Shown piece by piece: positions 32,708-43,149 of a DNA stretch of 64,000 bases. The notes beneath the pieces are model-generated. The model searched no databases and was not told where the DNA came from. It was given only the letters and a program-made list of their open reading frames with translations. Numbering within the stretch: the stretch's first letter is position 1; each line of letters opens with the position of its first letter. The DNA is from Heracleum sosnowskyi (taxonomy: Eukaryota > Streptophyta > Magnoliopsida > Apiales > Apiaceae), in the NCBI GenBank assembly GCA_030848705.1, contig JAUIZM010000094.1:62001-126000 (forward strand). The letters are read 5' to 3'. The translations under genes and the position numbers were made by a program.

Positions 32708-35179
32708 ATGGTGAAGAAGGATGCAGGTGTGAAGATACCAGTTCTTGATAAGGACAATTACTTTCACTGGAAAGTAAAGATGCATTTACATCTCATGTCT
32801 ATGGATGAGAGGTATGTAGACTGCATTGAGAAAGGTCCACACGTTCCCATGAAGGTTGCATCTAGAATTGGAGTGCCAGATGATGCTCCTGATGTAGAAA
32901 TTCCAAAACTTGTCTCAGAATGGACTATTGAAGATGTTGCAGAAATCCATAAAGACAAAAGAACCATGAACATTCTGTTTAATGGTTTGGAGCAAGAGAT
33001 GTTTGACAATGTCATAAACTGTACAACCTCCAAAGAAGTATGGGACACTGTTAGAACTCTCTGTGAAGGAACTGAGCAAGTTAGGGAAAATAAAATGCAA
33101 CTCCTTATACAACAATATGAGCATTTTCATTTCAAAGCTGGTGAAACCCTAAATGACACGTTTAGTAGGTTTCAAAAGCTTTTGAATGGATTAAAGTTGT
33201 ATGGGAGGATCTATCAAACCAAGGATTCAAACCTTAAATTTCTTAGAGCTCTTCCAAAAGAATGGAAGCCTATGACTGTTTCTCTCAGAAACACTCAAGA
33301 GTACAAAGACTACACTCTTGAAAGGCTTTATGGAACCTTGAAGACATATGAGTTGGAAATGAAGCAAGATGAAGAAATTGAAAAGGTACAAAAGAAGGGT
33401 GGATCTATTGCATTAATTGCATCTGTGAACCAACTGGAAGATGACAATGAAGAAGCTACAAAGGCCACAACTAGTCGAGCTAGTTGTAGGAGTGATGTTA
33501 GCAAGGGTAAAGGCAAGATGACAGAAGAAGAAGAATCAGAACCAGCCAACTTGGATGACTTAGATGAGATTGATGAACACATTGCTTTTCTGTCTAGAAA
33601 ATTCTCTAAGTTCAAGTTTAAAAGAAACTCAGAAGCAAGGCCACCAAGAAGAGACTTTCAACCTAGAAAAACTAACTGGATTGAGAAGTCTAAGTCTAAA
33701 TGTTTCAATTGTGGAATGCTTGGTCACTTTGCTGGAGACTGCAGAAAGCCCAAGGTTGAGAAGGGTAACAGGAAATTTGAGCCTGTTGATTATAAAAAGA
33801 AATACTTTGAACTTCTCAAGCAAAAAGAAAAGGCTTTCATGTCTCAGGAGTATGATTGGGCTGGTAATGGTGAAGATTCTGATGATGATGTTGAGTATGT
33901 CAACTTGGCTCTTATGGCTAACAATCATGAGCAGGAAGCAAGCTCCTCAAGCAACCAGGTAACAATTACTAATCTTTCTGAGCTTTCTAAAGAGGAATGT
34001 GATAGTGCAGTAAATGAAATGTCTACTGTATTATATAATTTGCGTGTTACTCTTAAATCACTTACCAAAGAGAATTCAAGAATAAAAGAGACTAATTTTC
34101 TCTTAAGTGATAGGAATGCAATGTTAGAAGCACAGCTCATTGAATTTGAGAAAATGAGGTGTGTTAGTAGGGATGCTAAGAAGGAACTTGAGAACGTGTT
34201 AAAAAGGGAAGAAATTCTTAAAACACAACTTGATATAGAACAGAGTGTGATTGCAAAATGGAAAGATGCCAGGAATGTTGCCACCAACATCATTAATGTT
34301 CAAGGTATGGAATCTTTCTGTGAACAATCATAGAAAAAGAACAAGGAGAAGCTAGGGTATGTTGGTGAAACCTTAGAATCAGAAACTGAGTCAACAAACA
34401 ACAATGATCATTTGTTGAAGGTTGATATGTCAACGGAATGCAATGTTTCGTTGACAGATGAACCATCAACCGATCAGGCTGTTTCGTTGACAGAGAAAAG
34501 AAAAGATGAACTCACTAGACTTAATAACAAGTATGGTCCTGTCACCAAGAACTTTGTTCAAGGTGAGTCTAGTAAATCAAAGAAAGTTGAGAAGCCTGTT
34601 GAGAGAGCTAATGTAGGTCACTTGTCTAAGAAGCAATTGAAAGACAAGTTAGAGAAAGTTCAAGTTGAGGCTAAAGGAAATAAAAAGAATAACAGGAATG
34701 GCAAAGTAGGGATTAACAAACACAACAATTACACACCTGATAAATATGCTCCTAGAAAGACATGTGTCAATTGTGGTAGTGTTAGTCATTTATCTACTAA
34801 CTGTAAATCTGTTAAGAAAACTGCTAATGTGAAAGTTCCCAAGCCTGTAATGAACAGTTCTATGCCTACAATGCCTGTTATGCCTAACATGTTTGCTCCA
34901 TATGCACAATTTCAGAATCCATATGCTAGCATGTCGTTTGTGCCTAACCCATACATGAATATGTTTAATGTGCCACAAATGCCATGGAATATGAATAACA
35001 TGATTGTTCCTCCAACTATGCATGCTGTGAATGAAAATGTGAGCAACCCTCAGAAATCAACACCAAGGGTAAAGATTGATTTAAATCAAACTGAACCCAA
35101 GATGAAAAATGATATAAAAGGGAAAGCAAAGGCTAACAAAACAGGACCCAAGGAAACTTGGGTACCAAAATCAACTTGA
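32708..35179 (+). CDS. gag: Copia-4 Gag, one in-frame amber codon
   Basis: ATG at 32708 (MVKKDAGVKIPVLDKDNYF), copia gag domain through RALPKEWKPMTVSL, then a CCHC knuckle (CFNCGMLGHFAGDC) near residue 337 and a coiled-coil-like region. A TAG at 34331-34333 (after FCEQS) interrupts it; the same frame continues from 34334 to a second knuckle (CVNCGSVSHLSTNC), a Met/Pro/Asn-rich stretch (34855-35010), and GPKETWVPKST with TGA at 35177-35179. The stretch 34429-34495 carries CAACGGAA and TTTCGTTGACAG motif copies. Probably a full-length Gag with a recent nonsense change, unless the amber is read through. Confidence 0.88.
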
Positions 35180-35193
35180 TTTGATTTTATTGT

Positions 35194-38100
35194 GTGCAGG
35201 GAGACAAAAGGAATCTTTGGTACTTGGATAGTGGTTGTTCAAGACACATGACTGGTGATTCTACCCTGCTCACAGAGTTTCAGGAAAGAGCTGGCCCTTG
35301 TATTTCTTTTGGAGATGACAGCAAAGGCTACACTAAGGGATATGGCTTGATTTCAAAAGAGAATGTCATCATAGATGAGGTTGCATTGGTGGATGGTCTT
35401 AAGCACAATTTGCTTAGTATCAACCAACTTTGTGACAAAGGATTTTTAGTTACTTTTTCTAAAGAAGCCTGTGTTGTTTCTAAAGGAGGAAACAACAATG
35501 TGGGAATGACTGGATTCAGAAGAGGGAATGTGTACATTGCTGACTTTAGTAGCACAAGTCCAGACACCATCACTTGTCTTTTCAGCAAGGCAAGCAAGGA
35601 TGAAAGTTGGCTATGGCACAAGAAATTATCTCATCTGAATTTTAAAGTTATGAATGATTTGGTGAGGAAGGATCTTGCTAGAGGAATTCCACAGGTGGAG
35701 TTTTCCAAGGATGGTTTGTGTGATGCCTGTCAAAAAGGGAAACAAAAGAAGGCATCATTCAAAAGCAAGACAGAGTCATCAATTGTCCATCAGCTTGAGT
35801 TGCTTCATATGGATTTGTTTGGCCCTGTAAATGTCATGTCTATTTCAAAGAAGAAATATTGTCTTGTGATTGTTGATGATTTCTCTAGATTTACATGGAC
35901 TTTCTTTTTGCACTCCAAAGATGAGGCAAGTGAAATCATTATCAATCACATCAAGATGGTAAACAATCATCCTGACTTGAAAGTAAGAAGGATTAGGAGT
36001 GACAATGGGACAGAATTCAAGAATTCAAGCATGAAGGTGTTCTGTGAAGAAAATGGTATTTTGCATGAGTTTTCAGCAGCAAGGACACCACAGCAAAATG
36101 GTGTAGTTGAAAGGAAAAACAGAACACTTATTGAAGCTGCAAGGACAATGCTAGATGAATCAAAGTTACCAACTTATTTTTGGGCTGAGGCAGTTAATAC
36201 AGCTTGCTTCACTCAAAATATTTCTTTGATTAATCAGGCCAAAGGAATGACCCCTTATCAGCTACTCAAAAGAAAGAAGCCACTATTGGATTTTCTTCAT
36301 GTCTTTGGATGCAAGTGCTTTGTTCTGAGAAATCAAGCTGAGCATTTGGGGAAATTTGAAGCAAAGGCAGATGAAGCAATATTTGTGGGATATGCAGCAG
36401 GGAAAGCTTACAGAGTCTATAATCTCAGAACCAACATTGTTATGGAATCTATACATGTTGTTTTTGATGATCTCAAAATTCAAGGTCTCTGTGATGAAGG
36501 TTTCCATGAAAGTCTTTCTTTTGAAAATGAGGAAGGAGATCAAGTGAATCATGTTAAGGCTACTAAGAAACAGCCTAAAGTTGTTGTATCTAGCACAGAT
36601 GAAAGCAACAGTGAAGATGAAATTGCTGCATTAAGATTGAAAAGAATAGCTGCTAGTAGACCAAATGGTCATTTCGTTGACAGTCATGATGGTGGATTCG
36701 TTGACAGTCAAAATGAGCGTTTCGTTGACAGCCAAAACGGTCATACCGTTGACAGTCATGGAAATGCTTCTAGAAGTGATCATTTAGGGACAACAAACTC
36801 AGGGGGAGTTTCTCAAGGACAAATATCCAATCAAGGCAATCATGATCATGAAGCTACCTCTTCAAGAGCAAATCTACCTCCCTCAAGGAAATGGACTAAA
36901 GATCATCCCTTTGAACTTATTATAGGTGATGTTTCTTCAAAAGTCCAAACTAGAAGAGCAACTCAAGAAGAATGTCTATATAGTAGCTTTCTGTCTCAAG
37001 ATGAGCCAAAGAAAGTTGAGGATGCACTTCTAGATCCAGATTGGGTTTTAGCCATGCAAGAAGAGCTAAACCAATTTGAGAGGAACAATGTTTGGAAGCT
37101 GGTACCCAAGCTTAAGGACAGGAGTGTCATAGGCACAAGATGGGTGTTCAGAAACAAGATGGATGAAAATGGCATAGTCACAAGGAACAAAGCTAGATTG
37201 GTTGCAAAAGGCTATTCACAGGAAGAAGGAATTGATTTTGATGAAACCTATGCTCCTGTTGCAAGACTAGAAGCAATAAGGATTTTCCTAGCCTATGCAG
37301 CCCATGCCAATTTCAAAGTCTATCAAATGGATGTGAAGAGTGCTTTTCTGAATGGGGAATTGGAAGAGGAGGTGTATGTAAGTCAACCTCCTGGTTTTGA
37401 AGATGATGATTTTCCAGAACATGTATACTTCCTCCTCAAAGCACTCTATGGTTTGAAACAAGCACCTAGAGCCTGGTATGACACACTTTCACAGTTCCTC
37501 CTTGAGAATCAGTTCACTAGAGGTACTGTAGATAAAACTCTTTTTCACAGGGTTGTAAATGGCTCTACTATACTTGTTCAAATTTATGTAGATGACATAA
37601 TCTTTGGGTCTACAGATGTGAAACTTTGTCAAAAGTTTGCCAAGCTTATGCAAAGTAAATATGAAATGAGCATGATGGGAGAATTAACTTACTTTCTTGG
37701 TCTTCAAGTAAAGCAAGTTAATGAAGGCATTTTCATTAGTCAAACAAAATATATTCATGATTTATTAAAGAAGTTTAACCTAATGGAATGCTCTCCTGCC
37801 AAAACTCCCATGCCTACTGCCACCAAACTTGAATTGAATACTAAGGAAAAATCTGTGGACATTTCAAGTTACAGAGGCATGGTAGGCTCACTTTTATATT
37901 TAACAGCTAGTAGACCTGATATTATGTTTGCTACATGTCTATGTGCTAGATTTCAGGCTAATCCTAGGGAATCCCATTTAGTTGCTATTAAAAGGATTTT
38001 CAGATATCTCAAAGGAACACCAAACCTTGGCATTTGGTATCCTAGAGAATCTGGTTTTGAACTAATTGGTTATTCAGATGCAGATTATGCAGGATGTAAA

Positions 38101-38529
38101 ATTGACAGGAAAAGCACAACTGGAACCTGTCAATTCCTAGGAAACAAGCTTGTGTCATGGTTCAGCAAGAAACAAAACTCAGTTTCGACCTCCACAGCTG
38201 AGGCTGAGTATATTGCAGCTGGAAGTTGTTGTGCACAGATTTTATGGATGAAAAATCAACTACTTGATTATGGATTAAGAGTTGAGAAAATTCCTATTTT
38301 CTGTGACAACACTAGTGCCATTGCCATTACTGAGAATCCAGTGCAGCATTCAAGGACCAAGCACATTGACATTAAGTACCATTTCATTAGAGAACATGTT
38401 ATGAATGGTACTGTGGAGTTACATTTTGTTCCAAGTGAACAACAACTTACAGACATCTTTACCAAGCCACTTGATGAATCAACATTCTCAAGATTAGTAA
38501 GTGAGCTAGGTATGCTAAATTTCTCTTAA
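35194..38529 (+). CDS. pol: Copia-4 Pol polyprotein (PR-INT-RT-RH), intact
   Basis: 1111 codons, uninterrupted. Protease WYLDSGCSRHMTG at residues ~8-20; integrase zinc region WLWHKKLSHLNF ... LCDACQKGK (~145-195), HMDLFGP, RSDNGTEF, GVVERKNRTL for the D,D,E triad; a linker with FVDS repeats (~493-521); RT from WVLAMQEELNQFE with YVDDIIFGS near 797; RNase H GYSDADYAG and STAEAEYIAAG near 965-1010; ends GMLNFS. It lies in the -1 frame relative to gag, but that frame has a TGA at 35182-35184, so a simple frameshift cannot join them. An acceptor-like TGTGTGCAG ends at 35199. The GTG at 35194 is not a credible start. Confidence 0.95.
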   Translation: MQGDKRNLWYLDSGCSRHMTGDSTLLTEFQERAGPCISFGDDSKGYTKGYGLISKENVIIDEVALVDGLKHNLLSINQLCDKGFLVTFSKEACVVSKGGNNNVGMTGFRRGNVYIADFSSTSPDTITCLFSKASKDESWLWHKKLSHLNFKVMNDLVRKDLARGIPQVEFSKDGLCDACQKGKQKKASFKSKTESSIVHQLELLHMDLFGPVNVMSISKKKYCLVIVDDFSRFTWTFFLHSKDEASEIIINHIKMVNNHPDLKVRRIRSDNGTEFKNSSMKVFCEENGILHEFSAARTPQQNGVVERKNRTLIEAARTMLDESKLPTYFWAEAVNTACFTQNISLINQAKGMTPYQLLKRKKPLLDFLHVFGCKCFVLRNQAEHLGKFEAKADEAIFVGYAAGKAYRVYNLRTNIVMESIHVVFDDLKIQGLCDEGFHESLSFENEEGDQVNHVKATKKQPKVVVSSTDESNSEDEIAALRLKRIAASRPNGHFVDSHDGGFVDSQNERFVDSQNGHTVDSHGNASRSDHLGTTNSGGVSQGQISNQGNHDHEATSSRANLPPSRKWTKDHPFELIIGDVSSKVQTRRATQEECLYSSFLSQDEPKKVEDALLDPDWVLAMQEELNQFERNNVWKLVPKLKDRSVIGTRWVFRNKMDENGIVTRNKARLVAKGYSQEEGIDFDETYAPVARLEAIRIFLAYAAHANFKVYQMDVKSAFLNGELEEEVYVSQPPGFEDDDFPEHVYFLLKALYGLKQAPRAWYDTLSQFLLENQFTRGTVDKTLFHRVVNGSTILVQIYVDDIIFGSTDVKLCQKFAKLMQSKYEMSMMGELTYFLGLQVKQVNEGIFISQTKYIHDLLKKFNLMECSPAKTPMPTATKLELNTKEKSVDISSYRGMVGSLLYLTASRPDIMFATCLCARFQANPRESHLVAIKRIFRYLKGTPNLGIWYPRESGFELIGYSDADYAGCKIDRKSTTGTCQFLGNKLVSWFSKKQNSVSTSTAEAEYIAAGSCCAQILWMKNQLLDYGLRVEKIPIFCDNTSAIAITENPVQHSRTKHIDIKYHFIREHVMNGTVELHFVPSEQQLTDIFTKPLDESTFSRLVSELGMLNFS

Positions 38530-39069
38530 TTATTTTTGAGATATTTGCAAGTTACAATGCAGCCAGAAATTTGCTATGTTTTTCTGTGAATTAATTTTCT
38601 CAGGAAAAAGTGAAATTTTGTCTAAGTCAAAATTACTATGCCAACGAAACGCACCATTTCGTTGACAGTCTTAGCATTTTTCTGGGTGTTTCGTTGATAA
38701 CTCTTTTATATCAACGAAACACAGCTTTATCAACGAAACAAACGGGACCTTAAACGCCCAATTGTGATTCGTTGATACAGCGCTTTTAATCTGAACCGTT
38801 GAAATTTTGACACGTCTTTTACCACGATCTATGCATACACCCCTGTAAGTATAAATCATGGTAATACTTTAAAAGTAATGGTTATATTTTTAAGCCAATC
38901 CAGTAATTTACATTTATTATTGGACTCATTTTCTGAGAATTTTTGGGGGAGTATTTAAGAAATTCTATTTTCTTTAATTTCTTTTTACCTGTTCTCAAAA
39001 ATTCCAAAGGCTTTTCTCTCTTCTTCTCTCTAACAAGCAATTCCGTTCGAAGCTTTTCTTCACTCAACA
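38530..39069 (+). promoter_or_regulatory. Copia-4 ORF3 leader with CAACGAAA copies and TATA-like box
   Basis: Between pol and ORF3. About six CAACGAAA/TTTCGTTG-type motifs lie at 38642-38777, with an inverted pair at 38642-38662. A TATTTAAG box follows at 38952-38959, then a pyrimidine-rich stretch (CTCTCTTCTTCTCTC near 39020) resembling a plant 5' untranslated leader, and ATG at 39070. The same order, motif cluster then TATA-like box, is seen in the LTR. Promoter activity is inferred. Confidence 0.5.
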
Positions 39070-40586
39070 ATGGCACCCATAGTCAAGCTTATGTCTGCTG
39101 GAGGGTTCATCTATGAGAAGAACAACTCCATCCCTTTTGTTGTCAAGGAAAACCCGAACAGAATCTTTTTCAAAATGATGGATTTCATGAAGAATTGCAA
39201 ACTATGCTATAGAGTGATAGTACAAATGGAGCCACAGTTCAAGAGCTCTTATGCTATAGAGCCCCTTCAGCATGGAATCCTTCAAGATTCAAGAAATGAG
39301 AAAGGCCAATCTTCATGCTTTAGGAATGTGGATGCAAGAGGGATATCTCCAATATCACCTGTCAAACCCAAAGGCAAGAACATGGAAAGGATATTTTATC
39401 CTCCACCAAAGCCAGATGAGTTCAAAGTCCTAGGGAAGCTGATCATTGAGAGCAAGGAAAGCAATCATCCAAGCATACGGAATCAAAGGGCCATCATCTA
39501 CAGGGACAGCAAGGAAATCTGCATTTGGGTTGGTCACCCAAATTTTGCTAAGGCCAGAGCTGAAGAATCTGAAAGGGCAGCAATGCAAGCATTGGCAGTT
39601 GCTCAAGCACTTGAAGATGAAGAAACCTTACAGGAAGAAAAAGCCAAGGATGGAGCTAAGGAAGCTGAAAAAGCAAGGAAAAGTGTAAGGCAACCAAAGG
39701 CTAGAGCTAAAAGGAATCTGGATTTTGATAAAGAGGATTCTCAGGACACTGCTCAAGCCTCTTCCACAACAAGTGCACATCAAATTCATGTTGATCAACC
39801 TCATGAAGGAAAATTGGCATGTGATCCTGCACATCCTGTCAACTTTCATGATCAACCAATCATGCCAAAAGAGGAGCCTATTGAATTTGATGAAGCCTAT
39901 TTTCCAAGGTTCCTATTTGAAAAGGATCAGCCAATAAAGTCAAAGAAAAGGGTTGTCAAGGCAAAGCCAATATTTGTGAGAAAGCCACAACCTCAGAAAC
40001 CCCCTGCAAATCCAGAGGACTGCATGTACATTGCTGACATCAGGGAAGAATCTAGCTTACATCTTGATTTAGACAACCTGGTAGAAGGGGCATTGCAGCT
40101 TCTCAAAAGTTGCCTGAAAGATTAGTTTTCACATTCAAGGGTGGTAGAGAACAAGTGTGGCCTCTCTACAGAATTTTAGGAGAAGACTACCAAACACTAC
40201 TCATAGTGTTTAGATGCTTGAAGAAGGACTTTGACTTCACCAAAACAGCCAAGTCTGAGGTGGTCTCCAAAATATGTCAGATAAAGGCTAGCTGGAACAA
40301 GCCTGAGGCTCTTCCCAGGATGCTTAGAGTGCCCTCAACAGGAAAGAAGATCCATCTTCAACCTTACTGGATGATGGAATTTAAGGACAAAGACAACTGC
40401 AGAAGATTCTTCAGGATGGAAGACCAGCTGGATAAGGCATCTAATCAAACTCTAAAGTTTATGCAATCCAAGCTTGGTGATCAAGATGAGGAAGAGAAGA
40501 TCTTTTACAGAAGGCTACAGGTCCAAATTGAGGAAAACAACTCTAAGAGGGGGAAGAAGACTATGCCACAAAGAAGACCAAGATGA
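39070..40586 (+). pseudogene. Copia-4 ORF3, one frameshift
   Basis: ATG at 39070 (MAPIVKLMSAGGFIYEKNNS) opens 351 codons; a -1 frameshift near 40100-40110 continues as LPERLVFTFKGGREQVWPLY to 40586. Features: an N-terminal globular region, an Ala/Glu/Lys-rich helix (residues ~155-205), a basic patch RQPKARAKR, then an acidic/proline linker. I see no signal peptide, transmembrane segment or catalytic motif, so the usual env-like label for SIRE ORF3 is positional only. It is not visibly related to ORF3 of copia-5 and copia-6. A single ancestral ORF of ~500 residues is inferred. Confidence 0.7.
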
Positions 40587-40772
40587 ATCATTTGCTCAGT
40601 CTAGAGGAGCACTTCTGGGCATTAGTCTTGTAAGTCTTGTATTTTGTTCAAAATATTATGAAGCTTAATGCATTTTCTACTTTTGTAATTTATAATGTAA
40701 CTGAGTGTTTTTGTTATCATCAAGTCTCTTGATTTATGGCTGTTATTCTATCAGTCATAAATTGGGGGAGAT
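40587..40772 (+). other. Copia-4 3' untranslated end and polypurine tract
   Basis: Short non-coding stretch ending in ATTGGGGGAGAT (40761-40772), which abuts the 3' LTR at 40773. Confidence 0.8.
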
Positions 40773-41614
40773 TGTTAGGAATATGTTGTTCTTGATGATA
40801 ATCATAAAACACTTAGTAGAATTTGTGTAAAGTCATTTTGTAGCTGTCAACGAAATGGCATGCTTTGCAGTGTTTCGTTGACAGGAAGCTCATCAACGAA
40901 ATGAGTGTTGTAGCAATTGCATTGTACAATACTTCACAATATGATAGGCATTTTGTTGTATGTATTAGATAGGTTTTCTAAGTCATGTTGACTAAGTACT
41001 AGATAGGCAAAATAGGTTGGTTAATTGTAAATATATTATGCCTTGTAATTTTGCCTAAGTGAAGACATGTCAACGGTATGAAGATTACTCTGTCAACGGT
41101 ATGGAGTTTACTCATCAACGAAACGAGGGAAACACCATCAACGGAATGAAGAATAAAGCTATCAACGAAACACATCTCCATGCTATCAACGAATCATTAT
41201 TGCTTTTCTGAATAGTTGACAAAGTGATAGTGACAGTTTTCTGACAGATCAAAAAGGAGATGTGGAAGTGTACTGTGCATTGGAAACCATTAAAATGGAC
41301 ATGGGGAATAAGGAAACATCCCAGTTTCCAATTGGGCTCTTGGGAGTGATCATAATAAGCATGAAGACAAAAGCAAGGATCTCCAAGGACCACTGGACAA
41401 AGGGATGAAAAGCAAACTATTGGCGGTTACCTTTAGTGTACTTTAGTGTAGCCAAAAATAGCTTTGTAAACTTGGGAATATATAACCAAGTGTAGCAGTT
41501 ACTTTAAAGATAAGAGAAGAAAAACAAATAGTTTGTATTAGCTATCTTTGAGAGCATACTTCTCTACAATCTTGTAACTGAGCAGTTGTGTACTTTTGTA
41601 TCACAGATTATTTC
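40773..41614 (+). repeat. Copia-4 3' LTR, first segment
   Basis: Duplicates 31621 onward, including the whole CAACGAAA cluster and TATA box. It is interrupted at ATTTC (41610-41614) by copia-5. Confidence 0.95.
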
Positions 41615-42102
41615 TGAAAGGCATATGTTTAGGCCTATTAATATTCCGAGGAAACAACTTAATTTAAACAAGTATGTAATAAGTAAATAATAAGTTTATA
41701 TGTCACAGGAATCTCAGATAGTTTTATCTGTCAAGAGAATGGAGAATTAAAAGTCATCTACAGACTTGAAGTTATTCTACATTGAAAGAAGTTCAATTTA
41801 TTGATCAAGCCTCAGTGAAGTATTCAAGTTAGTGGATTTACTACAGTGACAGAGATTTCCAGTGGTGACGGAAGTAGTACAGGATACAGAATTTTGTCAA
41901 GCTAAAGAAAGAAAGCCACAGCTTTAAATGTTTTAAAGATGAAGAATTATCATTGAAGTCAGTTATTCATGAAACCAGACAGTGCATCGAATGACGACAT
42001 CATCAGTGGAATTAAATCATCTCTATTCAGTGGTTTTCAGAAGAGAGAGAGATGCAAGGCTTTAAAGATGTCTTATTTAAATTTACTAATTTAATTTAAT
42101 TT

Positions 42103-42133
42103 AATAAATTAATTCTATCAGAATTAATTTATT
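42103..42133 (+). repeat. AT-rich perfect hairpin in copia-5 U3
   Basis: Fourteen-base-pair perfect stem AATAAATTAATTCT / AGAATTAATTTATT with a 3-base loop, inside a 150 bp run of TTAATT words. Also present in the 3' LTR and, with changes, in copia-6 (about 59745-59860). Confidence 0.85.
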
Positions 42134-42257
42134 TATTAAATTAATTAGGTTAGTAGTTTAAATTATTTATTAACTTAATTCTATTTAAGAAGAATTAATT
42201 TAATCTATAATTTAATCTAACTAATTAAATTAAAAGGATTTTCTGAAAATGAACTAG

Positions 42258-42536
42258 TATGACCTAGTTTAACTAATAGAAATACAAAACTCGGTATGAC
42301 CTATTTGAAGAGGTCATACAAGTGTTTTTTATTTCTTTTATTTAAATCATTTCTGATTTATTAAAAGGTCATACTATGTACTTTTCTCAGGTCATACCGA
42401 ATTTTAATGAGGTCATACTAAGTGCTTTTTATAGGTCATACAATTCTCTTTTTTGGTCATACCGAAATTTAGAGATTGTGTTGGCAGGTCATACTAGCAT
42501 TCAAGGTTCTACCGAGCATGTGTGTGCAGGTCATAC
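42258..42536 (+). promoter_or_regulatory. GGTCATAC motif cluster in copia-5 U3
   Basis: About ten copies of GGTCATAC or its reverse complement within 280 bp, including an inverted pair GTATGACCT / AGGTCATAC at about 42294-42319. Directly upstream of a TATA-like box. Repeated in the 3' LTR. Confidence 0.75.
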
Positions 42537-42998
42537 AAGGATTATTGTGTTGGTATTTAATACACAACAGAATAGAAAAGGATGGAGTTGACAAAAGCAT
42601 CAAGAACATACAGAAGCATTTACTGAAGAACAGCCAAAGCTTTAAATCTCATTTCTTCTCAAGCAATTAATTCTAGTTTGTATTGTTAAATCCAAACCAC
42701 TAGAATTTGATTACTTGTATTGCTTTGACTATCTAGCGGATTTTTATCCCTAGAACGAATCTTAAATTATCAAATATTGTTAAATCATTTTATTACAAAT
42801 ATAGATAAATTCATGTCGAATTTATTCTAGATTTGTTTTAATTTATTTAAGATTCAATCTTGTACTAAGTATCATTTGTAACACCCTTCAAGTTTAATAT
42901 AAGTTATATTTAACTTGAATCTTGTTTCATTTTTATTCCGCATCAATTTGTTCCTAAACAGTAAAATCATTTAAAGAACAAATTCGATAAAACGGTAT

Positions 42999-43028
42999 AG
43001 TTTGTATTCAACCCCCCTTCTACAAACT
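42999..43028 (+). promoter_or_regulatory. C-loop hairpin at LTR end, copia-5 5' LTR
   Basis: Eight-base-pair stem AGTTTGTA / TACAAACT around TTCAACCCCCCTTC. Second copy at 54671-54700. Confidence 0.82.
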
Positions 43029-43045
43029 TATCAGGACCTAACAAT

Positions 43046-43057
43046 TGGTATCAGAGC
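43046..43057 (+). other. Copia-5 primer binding site
   Basis: TGGTATCAGAGC two bases after the LTR end. Confidence 0.92.
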
Positions 43058-43149
43058 CTTTTGATTGATATACAAATCAAAGATCCAATTGTTTTGAGAT
43101 TTTTCTTTTAAACTCTGATTTTTTATTTAAATTCTAAAAATCTCAAAAG

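Larger units (their letters stand above)
41615..43043 (+). repeat. Copia-5 5' LTR (1429 bp)
   Basis: TGAAAGGCATATG to GACCTAACA. It contains an AT-rich palindrome region (42090-42235), about ten GGTCATAC/GTATGACC copies (42258-42536), a TATA-like TATTTAATA at 42554-42562, and the C-loop hairpin at 42999-43028. Confidence 0.95.

Noticed and set aside
35177..35201. Programmed -1 frameshift as the general gag-pol mechanism
   Set aside because: Possible in copia-5, where the frames overlap, but in copia-1, -2 and -4 the pol frame is closed by TGA just after or at the gag stop, so a shift before the gag stop would terminate.
43044..43057. tRNA gene at the TGGTATCAGAGC sites
   Set aside because: These are 12-base primer binding sites next to LTRs; there is no cloverleaf around them.
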